Source of the DNA: Prescottella equi
GTDB taxonomy: Bacteria; Actinomycetota; Actinomycetes; Mycobacteriales; Mycobacteriaceae
Assembly (NCBI RefSeq): GCF_020171745.1
Contig: NZ_JAIVAH010000018.1
Span: 124,001 to 188,000, forward strand
Reading direction: 5' to 3'
DNA: 64,000 nucleotides
The position numbers were made by a program, and so were the translations under genes. Below, piece by piece: positions 40,001 through 47,716 of the stretch (position 1 is its first letter; each line of letters starts with the position of its first letter). The notes under the pieces are model-generated. The model searched no databases. It was not told where the DNA came from and saw only the letters and a program-made list of their open reading frames with translations.

Positions 40001-40744
40001 GCGGGCAGCGAGGAGCGCCGGATCCGGTTCGCCGACACGCAGGCCCAGCCCGTCGCCACCCTCGCCAGCCCCGAATGGTCCGGCAGTGAGGCCGGGGGCC
40101 GGCGGTACGCGCCGTTCAGCATCAACGTCGAGGAACTCAAACCGTGGCACACCCTCACGGGCCGAATGCATTTCGTTCTCGATCACGAATGGATCCGCGA
40201 GTTCGGCGAGGTCCTCCCGATCTACCGACCCCCGCTCGACATCACGCGCCTGTTCGGCGAGACCCGACTCGGCGAGTCCGACGGCAAGGCCCTGTCGGTG
40301 CGGTACCTGACTCCGCACTCCAAGTGGTCCATCCACTCCGAGTACCAGGACAACCTGCTGATGCTCTCGCTCTCCCGCGGCGGGCCGAACGTGTGGATGA
40401 ACGTCGACGATGCCGCGGCGATCGGCGTCGCGGACAACGACTGGGTGGAGGCCGTCAACCGCAACGGCGTCCTCGTGGCGCGGGCGGTCGTCACGCACCG
40501 GATGCCGCCGGGCACCGTGTTCGTCCACCACGCCCAGGAACGATTGATCAACGTGCCCAAGTCGGAGACCGACGGCCGGCGCGGCGGCATCCACAACTCA
40601 CTCACCCGGGTGTTGGTGAAGCCCACCCACCTGATCGGCGGGTACGCGCAACTGTCGTTCGCCTGGAACTATCTCGGCCCCACCGGTAACCAACGCGACG
40701 AGGTCACCGTGATCCGGCGCCGCAGCCAGGAGGTGCAGTTCTGA
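37025..40744 (+). CDS. narG: Respiratory nitrate reductase, alpha subunit
   Basis: The 1239-residue molybdopterin subunit that reduces nitrate to nitrite at the cytoplasmic side of the membrane. The FS0 [4Fe-4S] ligands appear as His72, Cys76 and Cys80 in STHGVNCTGSCSW and Cys115 in EPRGCPRG, the spacing of Escherichia coli NarG. The molybdenum-ligand aspartate lies in SFYDWYADLP near residue 241. The downstream MGD-binding region includes RMTSSTLLSDIVLPAATWYEKYD and HSKWSIHSEYQDN. GGGAGG at 37014-37019 is five bases from the ATG. It is the first gene of narGHJI, and its TGA overlaps the narH ATG by one base. Confidence 0.98.
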   Translation: MSRATDEPDRSAPTSPAPIEGPLGAALIETGRFFTRATVSADQRAVYRTGGREGDVFYRDRWSHDKVVRSTHGVNCTGSCSWKVYVKDGVITWETQATDYPSVGPDRPEYEPRGCPRGAAFSWYTYSPTRVRYPYVRGLLLEMFQEARERLGDPVLAWADVVGDPDRRARYQRARGKGGLVRASWEDAVEMIAAAHVHTIAKYGPDRVAGFSPIPAFSMVSFSAGSRFIELLGGVMASFYDWYADLPVASPQVFGDQTDVPESGDWWDAAYLIMWGSNVPVTRTPDAHWMAEARYRGQKVVVVSPDYADATKFADAWLPAQPGTDGALAMAMGHVILQENYVDRRVPMFADFASRYTDLPFLVTLDARDGAYVPGRFLRASDLGDAGEGAEWKTVLLNSADGAAVVPSGSIGFRHTESGAGQWNLDLGDIVPALSVRDAPGETRDVELLLPRFDVGERGEVMRRGVPVREMGGHLVTTALDLMLAQYGVRRDGLPGTWPEGFDDPAQPYTPAWQESLTSVPAGAVVRIAREFARSAERSGGRSMIIMGAGICQWFHGDATYRAVLALLMLTGSMGKNGGGWAHYVGQEKVRPFTGWATMAMATDWSRPPRQAIGTAFWYMHADQWRYDGYRADALTSPLAEGRLAGQHTADTIAQSARLGWMPSYPQFDRNPLDLADEATASGTDVGDWVVDQLRSGKLHFAVEDVDAEENWPRVLTLWRANLLGASAKGNEYFLEHLLGAGSSLRADETPPDGRPTTVRWRDDAPRGKLDLMVSLDFRMTSSTLLSDIVLPAATWYEKYDLSSTDMHPFVHAFTPAVDPPWEARSDFDAFTEIARRFSELARTHLGTRHDLVATALGHDTPGETAQPFGEVRDWRAGEVDPAPGQTMPGLTVVERDYTAIAEKMAALGPLVERLGLNTKGVTFHPDAEVADLAQRCGVMSSGAGAGRPALDTDAKMAEAILALSGTTNGRLAVTGFEELSRRVGKPLSHLAAGSEERRIRFADTQAQPVATLASPEWSGSEAGGRRYAPFSINVEELKPWHTLTGRMHFVLDHEWIREFGEVLPIYRPPLDITRLFGETRLGESDGKALSVRYLTPHSKWSIHSEYQDNLLMLSLSRGGPNVWMNVDDAAAIGVADNDWVEAVNRNGVLVARAVVTHRMPPGTVFVHHAQERLINVPKSETDGRRGGIHNSLTRVLVKPTHLIGGYAQLSFAWNYLGPTGNQRDEVTVIRRRSQEVQF

Positions 40745-42411
40745 TGCAGGTGGCAGCGCAGATGGCGATGGTGATGAATCTCGACAAGTGCATCGGCTGC
40801 CACACGTGCTCGGTGACGTGCAAGCAGACGTGGACCAATCGGGGCGGCACCGAGTACGTGTGGTTCAACAACGTGGAAACCCGTCCCGGACAGGGCTACC
40901 CCCGCAAGTACGAGAACCAGGATCTGTGGAAGGGCGGCTGGACGCTGAACCGTCGCGGGCGGCTGACGCTACGCGCCGGCGGACGGGTCAAGAAGCTGCT
41001 GTCGATCTTCGCGAATCCGCTGCTGCCCAACATCCGCGACTACTACGAGCCGTGGACCTACGACTACGACACCCTCACCTCGGCCCCGCTCGGCGACGAC
41101 TTCCCGGTGGCGCAACCGATCTCGCTACTGTCGGGCAAGCCGATGCCGATCGAGTGGAGCGCCAACTGGGACGACGACCTGGGCGGCACCGCGGCCACCG
41201 AGGTGCACGATCCGATCCTGGCGCAGATGCGGGAGCAGGCCACCGAGAAGGTCCGGCTCGAGTACGAGAAGACGTTCATGTTCTTCCTGCCCCGGATCTG
41301 CGAGCACTGCCTCAACCCGTCGTGTGTGGCGTCGTGCCCGTCCGGCGCGATGTACAAGCGCGCCGAGGACGGCATCGTGCTGGTCGATCAGGACCAGTGC
41401 CGCGGATGGCGGATGTGCGTCACCGGATGCCCCTACAAGAAGGTGTATTTCAACCACCGCACCGGCAAGGCTGAGAAGTGCACCTTCTGCTACCCGCGCG
41501 TCGAGGTGGGCCTGCCCACGGTGTGCTCGGAGACGTGCGTCGGCCGCCTGCGGTACATCGGGATCGTGCTGTACGACCTCGACCGGGTGGGCGAGGTCGC
41601 GTCGACCCCCGACGAGCGCGACCTCTACGACGCACAGCGCGGCCTGCTGCTCGATCCGGAGGATCCGGTGGTGATCGAGGCGGCTCGTGCTGCGGGCATT
41701 CCCGAGGACTGGATGGATGCGGCCCGCCGCTCGCCGGTGTATGCGCTCATCGAGAAGTACCGGGTGGCGCTGCCGCTGCATCCGGAGTTCCGCACGCTGC
41801 CGATGGTCTGGTACGTCCCGCCCCTGTCACCGGTGGTGGACGTCCTCACCGAAACCGGCCACGACGGTGAGGAACTCGACAACCTCTTCGGTGCGATCGA
41901 CACGCTGCGGATCCCCATCGAGTACCTCGCGGGGCTGTTCACGGCGGGCGATCCGGAGCCCGTCACCGCCGTGCTGCACCGTCTCGCGGCGATGCGCTCG
42001 TACATGCGTGACCTCAACCTCGCGGACGAACCGGACGAGTCGATCGCCACGGCGGTCGGGATGACCGGCGAGCAGATCTACGAGATGTACCGACTGCTCG
42101 CGATCGCGAAGTACGACGAGCGGTACGTCATTCCGACCGCGCACGCCGAGCAGGCGCATCAACTCGAGGAACTCGGCTGCAGCCTCGACTTCGAGGGCGG
42201 CCCCGGCATGCTGGACAGCGGGCCGTTCGGGGAGGCGTCGGGCCGGCCGATCCCGGTCGCGGTCGAGACGTTCCACGCGCTCAAACACCGGCAGACCGCC
42301 GAGAACGTCGCCGATCCCCGGGATCGGGGCGCCCGCGTCAACCTCCTGAACTGGGACGGCAAGGGCGTCGTGGACGGGATGTTCCCGAAACGGAACGGGG
42401 ACAGCCGATGA
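40744..42411 (+). CDS. narH: Respiratory nitrate reductase, beta subunit
   Basis: The 555-residue iron-sulfur electron-transfer subunit linking NarI haems to NarG. Four ferredoxin-like clusters are laid out as CIGCHTCSVTCKQTW near residue 20, CEHCLNPSCVASCP near 185, CRGWRMCVTGCPYKK near 220, and CTFCYPR...CSETCVGR near 250. The tryptophan in CRGWRMC replaces one cysteine, giving the [3Fe-4S] centre typical of NarH. Its start overlaps narG as TGATG, and its stop overlaps narJ by four bases. Confidence 0.98.
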   Translation: MQVAAQMAMVMNLDKCIGCHTCSVTCKQTWTNRGGTEYVWFNNVETRPGQGYPRKYENQDLWKGGWTLNRRGRLTLRAGGRVKKLLSIFANPLLPNIRDYYEPWTYDYDTLTSAPLGDDFPVAQPISLLSGKPMPIEWSANWDDDLGGTAATEVHDPILAQMREQATEKVRLEYEKTFMFFLPRICEHCLNPSCVASCPSGAMYKRAEDGIVLVDQDQCRGWRMCVTGCPYKKVYFNHRTGKAEKCTFCYPRVEVGLPTVCSETCVGRLRYIGIVLYDLDRVGEVASTPDERDLYDAQRGLLLDPEDPVVIEAARAAGIPEDWMDAARRSPVYALIEKYRVALPLHPEFRTLPMVWYVPPLSPVVDVLTETGHDGEELDNLFGAIDTLRIPIEYLAGLFTAGDPEPVTAVLHRLAAMRSYMRDLNLADEPDESIATAVGMTGEQIYEMYRLLAIAKYDERYVIPTAHAEQAHQLEELGCSLDFEGGPGMLDSGPFGEASGRPIPVAVETFHALKHRQTAENVADPRDRGARVNLLNWDGKGVVDGMFPKRNGDSR

Positions 42412-43013
42412 GGGCCGCCGACCTGCGCGTGCTCGACCAGGCTGCGGCGCTACTGCTCGACTATCCGGACCGTGCGCTCCTCGATCGACTGCCGACGGTC
42501 GCGGCTGCGCTGGCGGAGCTGCCGCGCAGCCCAGCGAGCGGATCACTCATCGAGTTCGTCGAACATTTACGCACACAATCACTTCCGGAGCTCACGCGGC
42601 ACTACGTCGAGACGTTCGACCTGCGCCGCAAGAGCTGCCTGTATCTGACCTACTACGCCGACGGCGACACGCGCAGGCGCGGGGTGACGCTGGTCCGGCT
42701 CAAGCAGCACTACCGGCGGGCCGGTGTCGAGTTCGCCGCCGCGGACCTGCCCGACTTCCTGCCGGTGGTCCTGGAGTTCGCGGCGGTCACCGGCGATCGG
42801 TCGCTTCTCGTGAAACACGTACTGGGGCTGCAGCTGATCCGACTCGGCCTCGCCGAGATCGGGAGCCCGTACGTCGTGGTGCTCGAGGCACTGCTGTCGA
42901 CGCTGCCCGGGCCCACCGCGCAGGACCGGGATGCGGTGCTCGCCCTCGCACGCAGCGGACCACCTCAGGAAGAAGTAGGCCTGGATCCCTTCCCGACCGG
43001 AGGTGCGCGATGA
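42408..43013 (+). CDS. narJ: Nitrate reductase assembly chaperone
   Basis: A 201-residue NarJ/TorD-type chaperone that holds NarGH during molybdenum-cofactor insertion and membrane attachment. The helical protein shows the family stretch LTRHYVETFDLRRKSCLYLTYYADGDTRRRG, with the DLxRxxCLYLTYY signature, and the later LPVVLEFAA and GLQLIRLGLAE helices. The C-terminus (EEVGLDPFPTGGAR) is short. It overlaps narH and narI by four bases each (ATGA). Confidence 0.95.
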   Translation: MRAADLRVLDQAAALLLDYPDRALLDRLPTVAAALAELPRSPASGSLIEFVEHLRTQSLPELTRHYVETFDLRRKSCLYLTYYADGDTRRRGVTLVRLKQHYRRAGVEFAAADLPDFLPVVLEFAAVTGDRSLLVKHVLGLQLIRLGLAEIGSPYVVVLEALLSTLPGPTAQDRDAVLALARSGPPQEEVGLDPFPTGGAR

Positions 43014-43777
43014 CCGACAGCAGTCTCGTCGACATCCTGCTGTGGGCGGTCCTGCCCTACGTGATGGTCGCGATCTTCGTGACCGGCGTGGCGTGGCGGT
43101 ACCGGTACGACCAGTTCGGTTGGACCACACGCTCGTCGGAACTGTACGAATCGCGGCTGCTGCGGATCGGGAGCCCGCTGTTCCACTTCGGTCTGGTGTT
43201 CGTCGTCGCCGGCCATGTCCTGGGACTCGTGATCCCCGACGAGTGGACCGCCGCGCTCGGGGTGTCGGAGACCCGCTACCACTACGTCGCGTACGTCCTC
43301 GGCGGGATCGCGGGCTTCTGCACGCTCGTCGGGATCGGGATCCTGCTGTACCGCAGACGCACCAAGGGTCCGGTGTTCATGGCGACGACCCGCAACGACA
43401 AGATGATGTACCTGGTGCTGGTCGCCACCATCTGCGCCGGACTGTGGACCACCGTCGCCGCCAACTCGCTGCACGAGGGCTACAACTACCGCGAGACCAT
43501 CGGGCCGTGGTTCCGCAGCCTGTTCATCCTGCAGCCGGAGATTCACCTGATCGCGTCGGCGCCGCTGACCTACCAGGTGCACGCGCTGATCGGGATCGTG
43601 CTGTTCATCCTGTGGCCGTTCACCAGACTCGTCCATGCCTTCAGCGCGCCGGTGAAGTACCTGTTCCGGCCGTACATCGTCTATCGCAGCCGCGACGTCG
43701 GGGGCCCGGCGCGAACCGAGACACCCGGGCGCGGCTGGGACACCGGCGCGACACGTCCGCCCCGCACCCCGCGATAA
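43010..43777 (+). CDS. narI: Respiratory nitrate reductase, gamma subunit (cytochrome b)
   Basis: The 255-residue membrane anchor with five helices that oxidises quinol and carries two b haems. Haem-ligand histidines lie in SPLFHFGLVFVVAGHVLGLVIP and in EIHLIASAPLTYQVHALIG. Other helices are ILLWAVLPYVMVAIFVTGV, YVLGGIAGFCTLVGIGILLY and MYLVLVATICAGLWTTVAA. It is last in narGHJI. Its stop codon lies inside the first copy of a 20-base direct repeat. Confidence 0.97.
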   Translation: MTDSSLVDILLWAVLPYVMVAIFVTGVAWRYRYDQFGWTTRSSELYESRLLRIGSPLFHFGLVFVVAGHVLGLVIPDEWTAALGVSETRYHYVAYVLGGIAGFCTLVGIGILLYRRRTKGPVFMATTRNDKMMYLVLVATICAGLWTTVAANSLHEGYNYRETIGPWFRSLFILQPEIHLIASAPLTYQVHALIGIVLFILWPFTRLVHAFSAPVKYLFRPYIVYRSRDVGGPARTETPGRGWDTGATRPPRTPR

Positions 43778-43840
43778 GTGCGCAAAGCGCGCAAAGCGCC
43801 GTCCCCGCCCCTCCGAAAGCGCGATAAGTGCGCAAAACGC
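43771..43840. repeat. Two 20-base direct repeats, 50 bases apart, after narI
   Basis: GCGATAAGTGCGCAAAGCGC (43771-43790) and GCGATAAGTGCGCAAAACGC (43821-43840) differ at one base and start exactly 50 bases apart, about five helical turns. The first contains the narI TAA. Between them are further GCGCAAAGCGC units. Confidence 0.75.
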
Positions 43841-43950
43841 GGGATTCGGAAGTGACGTGGATTTCATCCGCGGCGAATGAGCCAATTGTGGCGTCCGATG
43901 TGTCAAAGTCAGGTGCACTTTCGACAGGACACGTGAATGGAGCTCTACAG

Positions 43951-44331
43951 ATGGACTCTTTCTGGGATTTTCTCTGGGTGATTCTCGTCAGTTTCGCGTT
44001 CGTCGCGTACCTGATGCTGTTGTTCTCGATCATCACGGACCTGTTCCGCGACCACAAGACATCCGGCTGGGTCAAGGCGATCTGGGTGGTCTTCCTGATC
44101 ATCCTGCCGTTCATCACCGCGCTGATCTATCTCATCGTCAACGGCGACAACATGACGAAGCGCTCGATCCGCGCCGCCCACGACATGCAGAGCGCGCAGG
44201 ACGCCTACATCCGCAACGTCGCGGGTAAGTCCGGCCCCGAACAGATCGCCGACGCGAAGGCCCTCCTCGACGCGGGCACGATCACGCAGACGGAATTCGA
44301 GTCGCTCAAGGCGAAGGCCCTCGCCGGCTGA
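43951..44331 (+). CDS. Two-helix membrane protein with PLDc_N and SHOCT domains
   Basis: A 126-residue protein. The N-terminal half has two membrane helices (FLWVILVSFAFVAYLMLLFSIITDLF and AIWVVFLIILPFITALIYLIVN) of the PLDc_N type. A short C-terminal SHOCT module (EQIADAKALLDAGTITQTEFESLKAKAL) follows. Such proteins are common in actinobacteria, with unknown roles in membrane homeostasis. ATG 43951 (MDSFWDFLW) has GGAG eight bases upstream; the frame is open to 43828, but that part lacks membrane-protein character. It is ended by the hairpin at 44358-44393. Confidence 0.8.
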   Translation: MDSFWDFLWVILVSFAFVAYLMLLFSIITDLFRDHKTSGWVKAIWVVFLIILPFITALIYLIVNGDNMTKRSIRAAHDMQSAQDAYIRNVAGKSGPEQIADAKALLDAGTITQTEFESLKAKALAG

Positions 44332-44357
44332 CCCTGGCACTCGCCGCTCCGCTCTTC

Positions 44358-44393
44358 GCGATGCCGCGCTCCCGATCGGGGGCGCGGCATCGC
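44358..44393. terminator. 18-bp hairpin upstream of murT
   Basis: Arms 44358-44375 and 44376-44393 pair with one mismatch and are followed by CGTTTCC. It ends the SHOCT-protein transcript. Confidence 0.7.
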
Positions 44394-44457
44394 CGTTTCC
44401 GGAGCGGCACCGCAGCACCGGACGACGGCCCACACGGACCTGTGGAAAACTCGTCAC

Positions 44458-45714
44458 GTGGGAACCAGCACTCGTATCAACCTGCGTGGACGCCTCGCGA
44501 TGCGCGCCGCCGCCGCCGCGGCCTGGGCGTCGCAGAAGGCCGGACGCGGCAAGGGGTCGATGATCGGTGGCCTCATCGCGCTGAAGATCGACCCGACGCT
44601 CATGCAGCAGCTCGGGCGTGGACGGCGCACCGTGGTCATCACCGGCACCAACGGCAAGTCCACCACCACCCGAATGACGGCGGCCGCCCTCGCGACCCTC
44701 GACGAGGTCGCCACCCAGGCCGACGGCGCCAACATGGATGCCGGCATCGTCGCCGCGCTCACCGCCCGTCCGGACGCCCCGCTGGCGGCGCTCGAGGTGG
44801 ACGAGCTGCACGTGCCGCACGTGTCCGACGCGGTGAACCCCGAGGTCGTGGTGCTGCTGAATCTCAGCCGCGACCAGCTCGACCGGGTCGGCGAGATCAA
44901 CATGATCGAGCGCGCACTGCGCGCCGGCCTCCAGAAGCATCCCGACGCGATCGTCGTCGCGAACTGCGACGACGTCCTCGTCACGTCGGTCGCGTACGAC
45001 TGCAAGAACGTGGTGTGGGTCGCCGCCGGCTGCGGCTGGGCCAACGACTCGGTCAGCTGCCCCCGCACCGGCGAACCGATCGTGTGGGACGGTCCGCACT
45101 GGCGCAGCACCGGGTCCGACTTCGCGCGTCCCGAGCCCGACTGGTGGCTCGACGACGACAACCTGCACGGCCCGGACGGGCTCGTGATCCCGATGAAGCT
45201 GACGCTGCCGGGCAAGGCGAACCGCGGCAATGCGGCGCAGGCCGTGGCCGCGGCGGTCGCGATGGGCGCGAAGGCCGAGGACGCCGTAGCCGCCGCGTCG
45301 ATCGTCGAGGAGGTCGCCGGCCGCTACAGCACGGTCCAGGTGGGCGCGCACTCGGTGCACATGCTGCTGGCGAAGAACCCGGCCGGCTGGCAGGAGGCGC
45401 TGTCGATGATCGACCACAGCGTCGACGGCCTCGTCATCGCGGTCAACGGCCAGGTCCCCGACGGCGAGGACCTGTCCTGGCTGTGGGACGTGCGCTTCGA
45501 GCACTTCGAGGGCGTCAAGGTGGTCGCCGCGGGTGAACGCGGTACCGACCTCGCGGTCCGACTCGGATACGCGGGCGTCGAGCACACGCTCGAGCACGAT
45601 CCGATGCGCGCGATCGCGTCGTGCCCGCCCGGACGGGTCGAGGTGCTGGCGAACTACACCGCGTTCCGTGACCTCAACACCGCGATCGCGAAGGAGAACA
45701 GCCGCGATGTCTGA
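44458..45714 (+). CDS. murT: Lipid II isoglutaminyl synthase, Mur-ligase subunit
   Basis: A 418-residue Mur-ligase homologue that, with GatD, amidates the D-glutamate of lipid II to D-isoglutamine. The ATP-binding P-loop is VVITGTNGKSTTTRMTAAAL, followed by EVDELHVPHV and NLSRDQLDRVGEIN. The four-cysteine zinc ribbon characteristic of MurT lies between domains (YDCKNVVWVAAGCGW, then SCPRTGEP). The C-terminal Mur domain includes NGQVPDGEDLSWLWDVRFE. GTG 44458 is the start. It overlaps gatD by eight bases. This modification helps beta-lactam tolerance and cross-linking in mycolata. Confidence 0.95.
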   Translation: MGTSTRINLRGRLAMRAAAAAAWASQKAGRGKGSMIGGLIALKIDPTLMQQLGRGRRTVVITGTNGKSTTTRMTAAALATLDEVATQADGANMDAGIVAALTARPDAPLAALEVDELHVPHVSDAVNPEVVVLLNLSRDQLDRVGEINMIERALRAGLQKHPDAIVVANCDDVLVTSVAYDCKNVVWVAAGCGWANDSVSCPRTGEPIVWDGPHWRSTGSDFARPEPDWWLDDDNLHGPDGLVIPMKLTLPGKANRGNAAQAVAAAVAMGAKAEDAVAAASIVEEVAGRYSTVQVGAHSVHMLLAKNPAGWQEALSMIDHSVDGLVIAVNGQVPDGEDLSWLWDVRFEHFEGVKVVAAGERGTDLAVRLGYAGVEHTLEHDPMRAIASCPPGRVEVLANYTAFRDLNTAIAKENSRDV

Positions 45715-46420
45715 GTCGACGGTCCGCATCGGCCTGGTCCTGCCCGACGTCATGGGCACCTACGGCGACGGCGGCAACGCCCTGATCCTGCGTCAGCGCC
45801 TGCGCATGCGCGGCTACGACGCCGAGATCGTCGACATCACGCTCAGCGATCCGGTCCCCGAGTCACTCGACGTCTACACGCTCGGCGGCGCCGAGGACTC
45901 GGCGCAGCGCCTCGCCACGCGGCATCTCACCACCTACCCGGGGCTGCAGCGCGCCGCCGAACGCGGCGCACCCGTGCTGGCGATCTGCGCGGCCATCCAG
46001 GTCCTCGGACACTGGTACGAGACGTCGTCGGGCGAGCGGGTCGAGGGCGTGTCGATGCTCGACGCCACCACCTCCCCGCAGGCGACCCGCTCGATCGGCG
46101 AGGTCGTCACCACGCCCCTGATCGACGGTCTCACCGCTCCCCTGTCCGGCTTCGAGAACCACCGGGGTGGAACGACTCTCGGCCCCGACGCCAAGCCGGT
46201 GGGACGCGTCACCCGCGGCGTCGGCAACGGTGTGGGCGACGGACTCGAGGGCGTCACGCAGGGCTCGGTGATCGGCACCTACATGCACGGGCCGGTGCTC
46301 GCGCGGAACCCGGAACTGGCCGACCTGCTGCTGAAGCGGGCCCTCGGTGTGGACGAACTCGCGCCGCTCGATCTGCCCGAGGTGGATCTGCTGCGCCGCG
46401 AGCGGTTGCGGGTGCGCTGA
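45707..46420 (+). CDS. gatD: Lipid II isoglutaminyl synthase, glutamine amidotransferase subunit
   Basis: A 237-residue class I (CobB/CobQ-like) amidotransferase that feeds ammonia to MurT. The nucleophile cysteine is in PVLAICAAIQVLGHWYE, and the catalytic His lies in YMHGPVLARN. The FENHRGGT segment is also typical of the family. AAGGAG at 45691-45696 precedes ATG 45707. The start lies inside the murT coding region, consistent with 1:1 translation of the complex. Confidence 0.94.
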   Translation: MSESTVRIGLVLPDVMGTYGDGGNALILRQRLRMRGYDAEIVDITLSDPVPESLDVYTLGGAEDSAQRLATRHLTTYPGLQRAAERGAPVLAICAAIQVLGHWYETSSGERVEGVSMLDATTSPQATRSIGEVVTTPLIDGLTAPLSGFENHRGGTTLGPDAKPVGRVTRGVGNGVGDGLEGVTQGSVIGTYMHGPVLARNPELADLLLKRALGVDELAPLDLPEVDLLRRERLRVR

Positions 46421-46520
46421 GTCGGAGTCGTCGCGCGGGGGCGGCCGCCGGAACCGGCGCCCGATGTCGGGGCCTGCGGTTAGCATCCGGAGCGCCGGAT
46501 CTTGCGAGGGGAGAACGCCG

Positions 46521-47522
46521 ATGACTGGCGAGACTGAGTCGTGGCTGGTTCCCGGGGCGGAGGGCGTGATCCTCGGCGACAGCCAGACCGACGAGTTCGG
46601 TGCCGTCACCCACGACGTGCTCCGTCTCCGCTGTGTCGAGTGGACGGCCGACGGGCGGGTCGCGATTCTCGACAACGGCTACGAGGTGTTCCTCGACCGC
46701 CGCACGCCGGACGGCAACCATCTGCTCGGCACCAAGTTCTTCCGGTTCCTCGACAGCCGCATCCTGCGTCACCCCGACGACCCGCAGGTCGCGCGGGCCG
46801 AGTTCGACAATCGCTTCGGCTCGGATGCCGGCACGCGGGCGTTGCTGAGCGAGGTCGATGTGCGGTTCCGGATTCCGTGGCCGGATGCGGATGCCCGCCG
46901 ACGCCTCGCGGCGCAGCAACACGGGCAGACCGTGCTTCGCGTCTGGATGGACACGCCACGCGACGACACCCGACCTCCGTCCGGGTCGTCGATGGCGGAA
47001 CTGGTCCGAACTCCGCAGGGGCAGTTGGCGTTCGCGGCCGCCGCCGCGGCAGCCGCGATCGAGTCGAGCCGTTCGTGGCATCACCAGATACTCGACGACG
47101 GGCCCGTCCTCCGCATCGATCTGTCCGCGGAGGTCGCTGCCGTCGCCGAGAGTGCCCGATCGCTCCGGACTGCCATCGACAGCCTGGGGCCGAGACCGAG
47201 CGGAGTGCTCGCCACCGATCCCGAGGTGCGGGCCGAACACGGCTGGCGCGCCGATCTGCTCGAGGAACGACACCGCGCACTCCGGGACCGGGTGTCGGCC
47301 CTGCACCGCTATCGGGACGGCATCCGGGACCTCGATCCGCGGCTGGAGCGGCTGGATTGGCTCGAGCAGACCCGGACGGAGAGCGAACTGCCGCATCACG
47401 TCGCGTTGGTCTCGGACCGACTCGCCTCGGAGTCGTTGTCGGACCGCGAGGCCCTGACGTCCTCCGCGATGGACAGCCTCATCGAGGACGCTCGGACCCT
47501 GTCACGTCTCCTGCGGGAGTAA
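46521..47522 (+). CDS. Unrecognised 333-residue protein
   Basis: I do not recognise this gene. GAGGGGAG at 46506-46513 precedes ATG 46521 at good spacing, and it reads as one continuous protein. The first ~140 residues look like a folded alpha/beta domain (EFGAVTHDVLRLRCVEW, RVAILDNGYEVFLDRR, TKFFRFLDSRIL). The rest is helical, with an alanine-rich run (FAAAAAAAAIESSRSW) and many charged residues ending LIEDARTLSRLL. No signal peptide or membrane helix is seen. It lies 100 bases after gatD on the same strand. Confidence 0.65.
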   Translation: MTGETESWLVPGAEGVILGDSQTDEFGAVTHDVLRLRCVEWTADGRVAILDNGYEVFLDRRTPDGNHLLGTKFFRFLDSRILRHPDDPQVARAEFDNRFGSDAGTRALLSEVDVRFRIPWPDADARRRLAAQQHGQTVLRVWMDTPRDDTRPPSGSSMAELVRTPQGQLAFAAAAAAAAIESSRSWHHQILDDGPVLRIDLSAEVAAVAESARSLRTAIDSLGPRPSGVLATDPEVRAEHGWRADLLEERHRALRDRVSALHRYRDGIRDLDPRLERLDWLEQTRTESELPHHVALVSDRLASESLSDREALTSSAMDSLIEDARTLSRLLRE

Positions 47523-47523
47523 A

Positions 47524-47542
47524 ACACCCCAGACAGGGGTGT
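47524..47542. terminator. Short hairpin after the 333-residue gene
   Basis: ACACCCC (47524-47530) and GGGGTGT (47536-47542) pair around a five-base loop directly after the stop codon. The 7-bp stem is weaker than others in this window. The following ~175 bases up to the convergent MpaB-like gene hold nothing I can identify. Confidence 0.45.
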
Positions 47543-47716
47543 GGCCGGGAATGCTTTCACATCCTCGGCCGCATCTCTGTTTCACGAGACTTTCACCGTT
47601 ACCGATTACTTACTCGATCCGCACTACTGAACCTACGCCCGCGGGCAGCGCCCGGCAATGCCTCGAGCTCCAGTTTTCCGAGTTGTGACCACAATCCGGA
47701 CTTCGCGTCCGATGCG

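Noticed and set aside
36893-40594. 1233-codon open frame antisense to narG
   Set aside because: Its translation is rich in Arg, Gly, His and Val with no domain, and it mirrors narG codon structure; GC-rich coding DNA creates such antisense frames.
43771-43840. Direct repeats as a CRISPR-like array
   Set aside because: There are only two copies, no repeat-spacer periodicity beyond them, and no cas genes.
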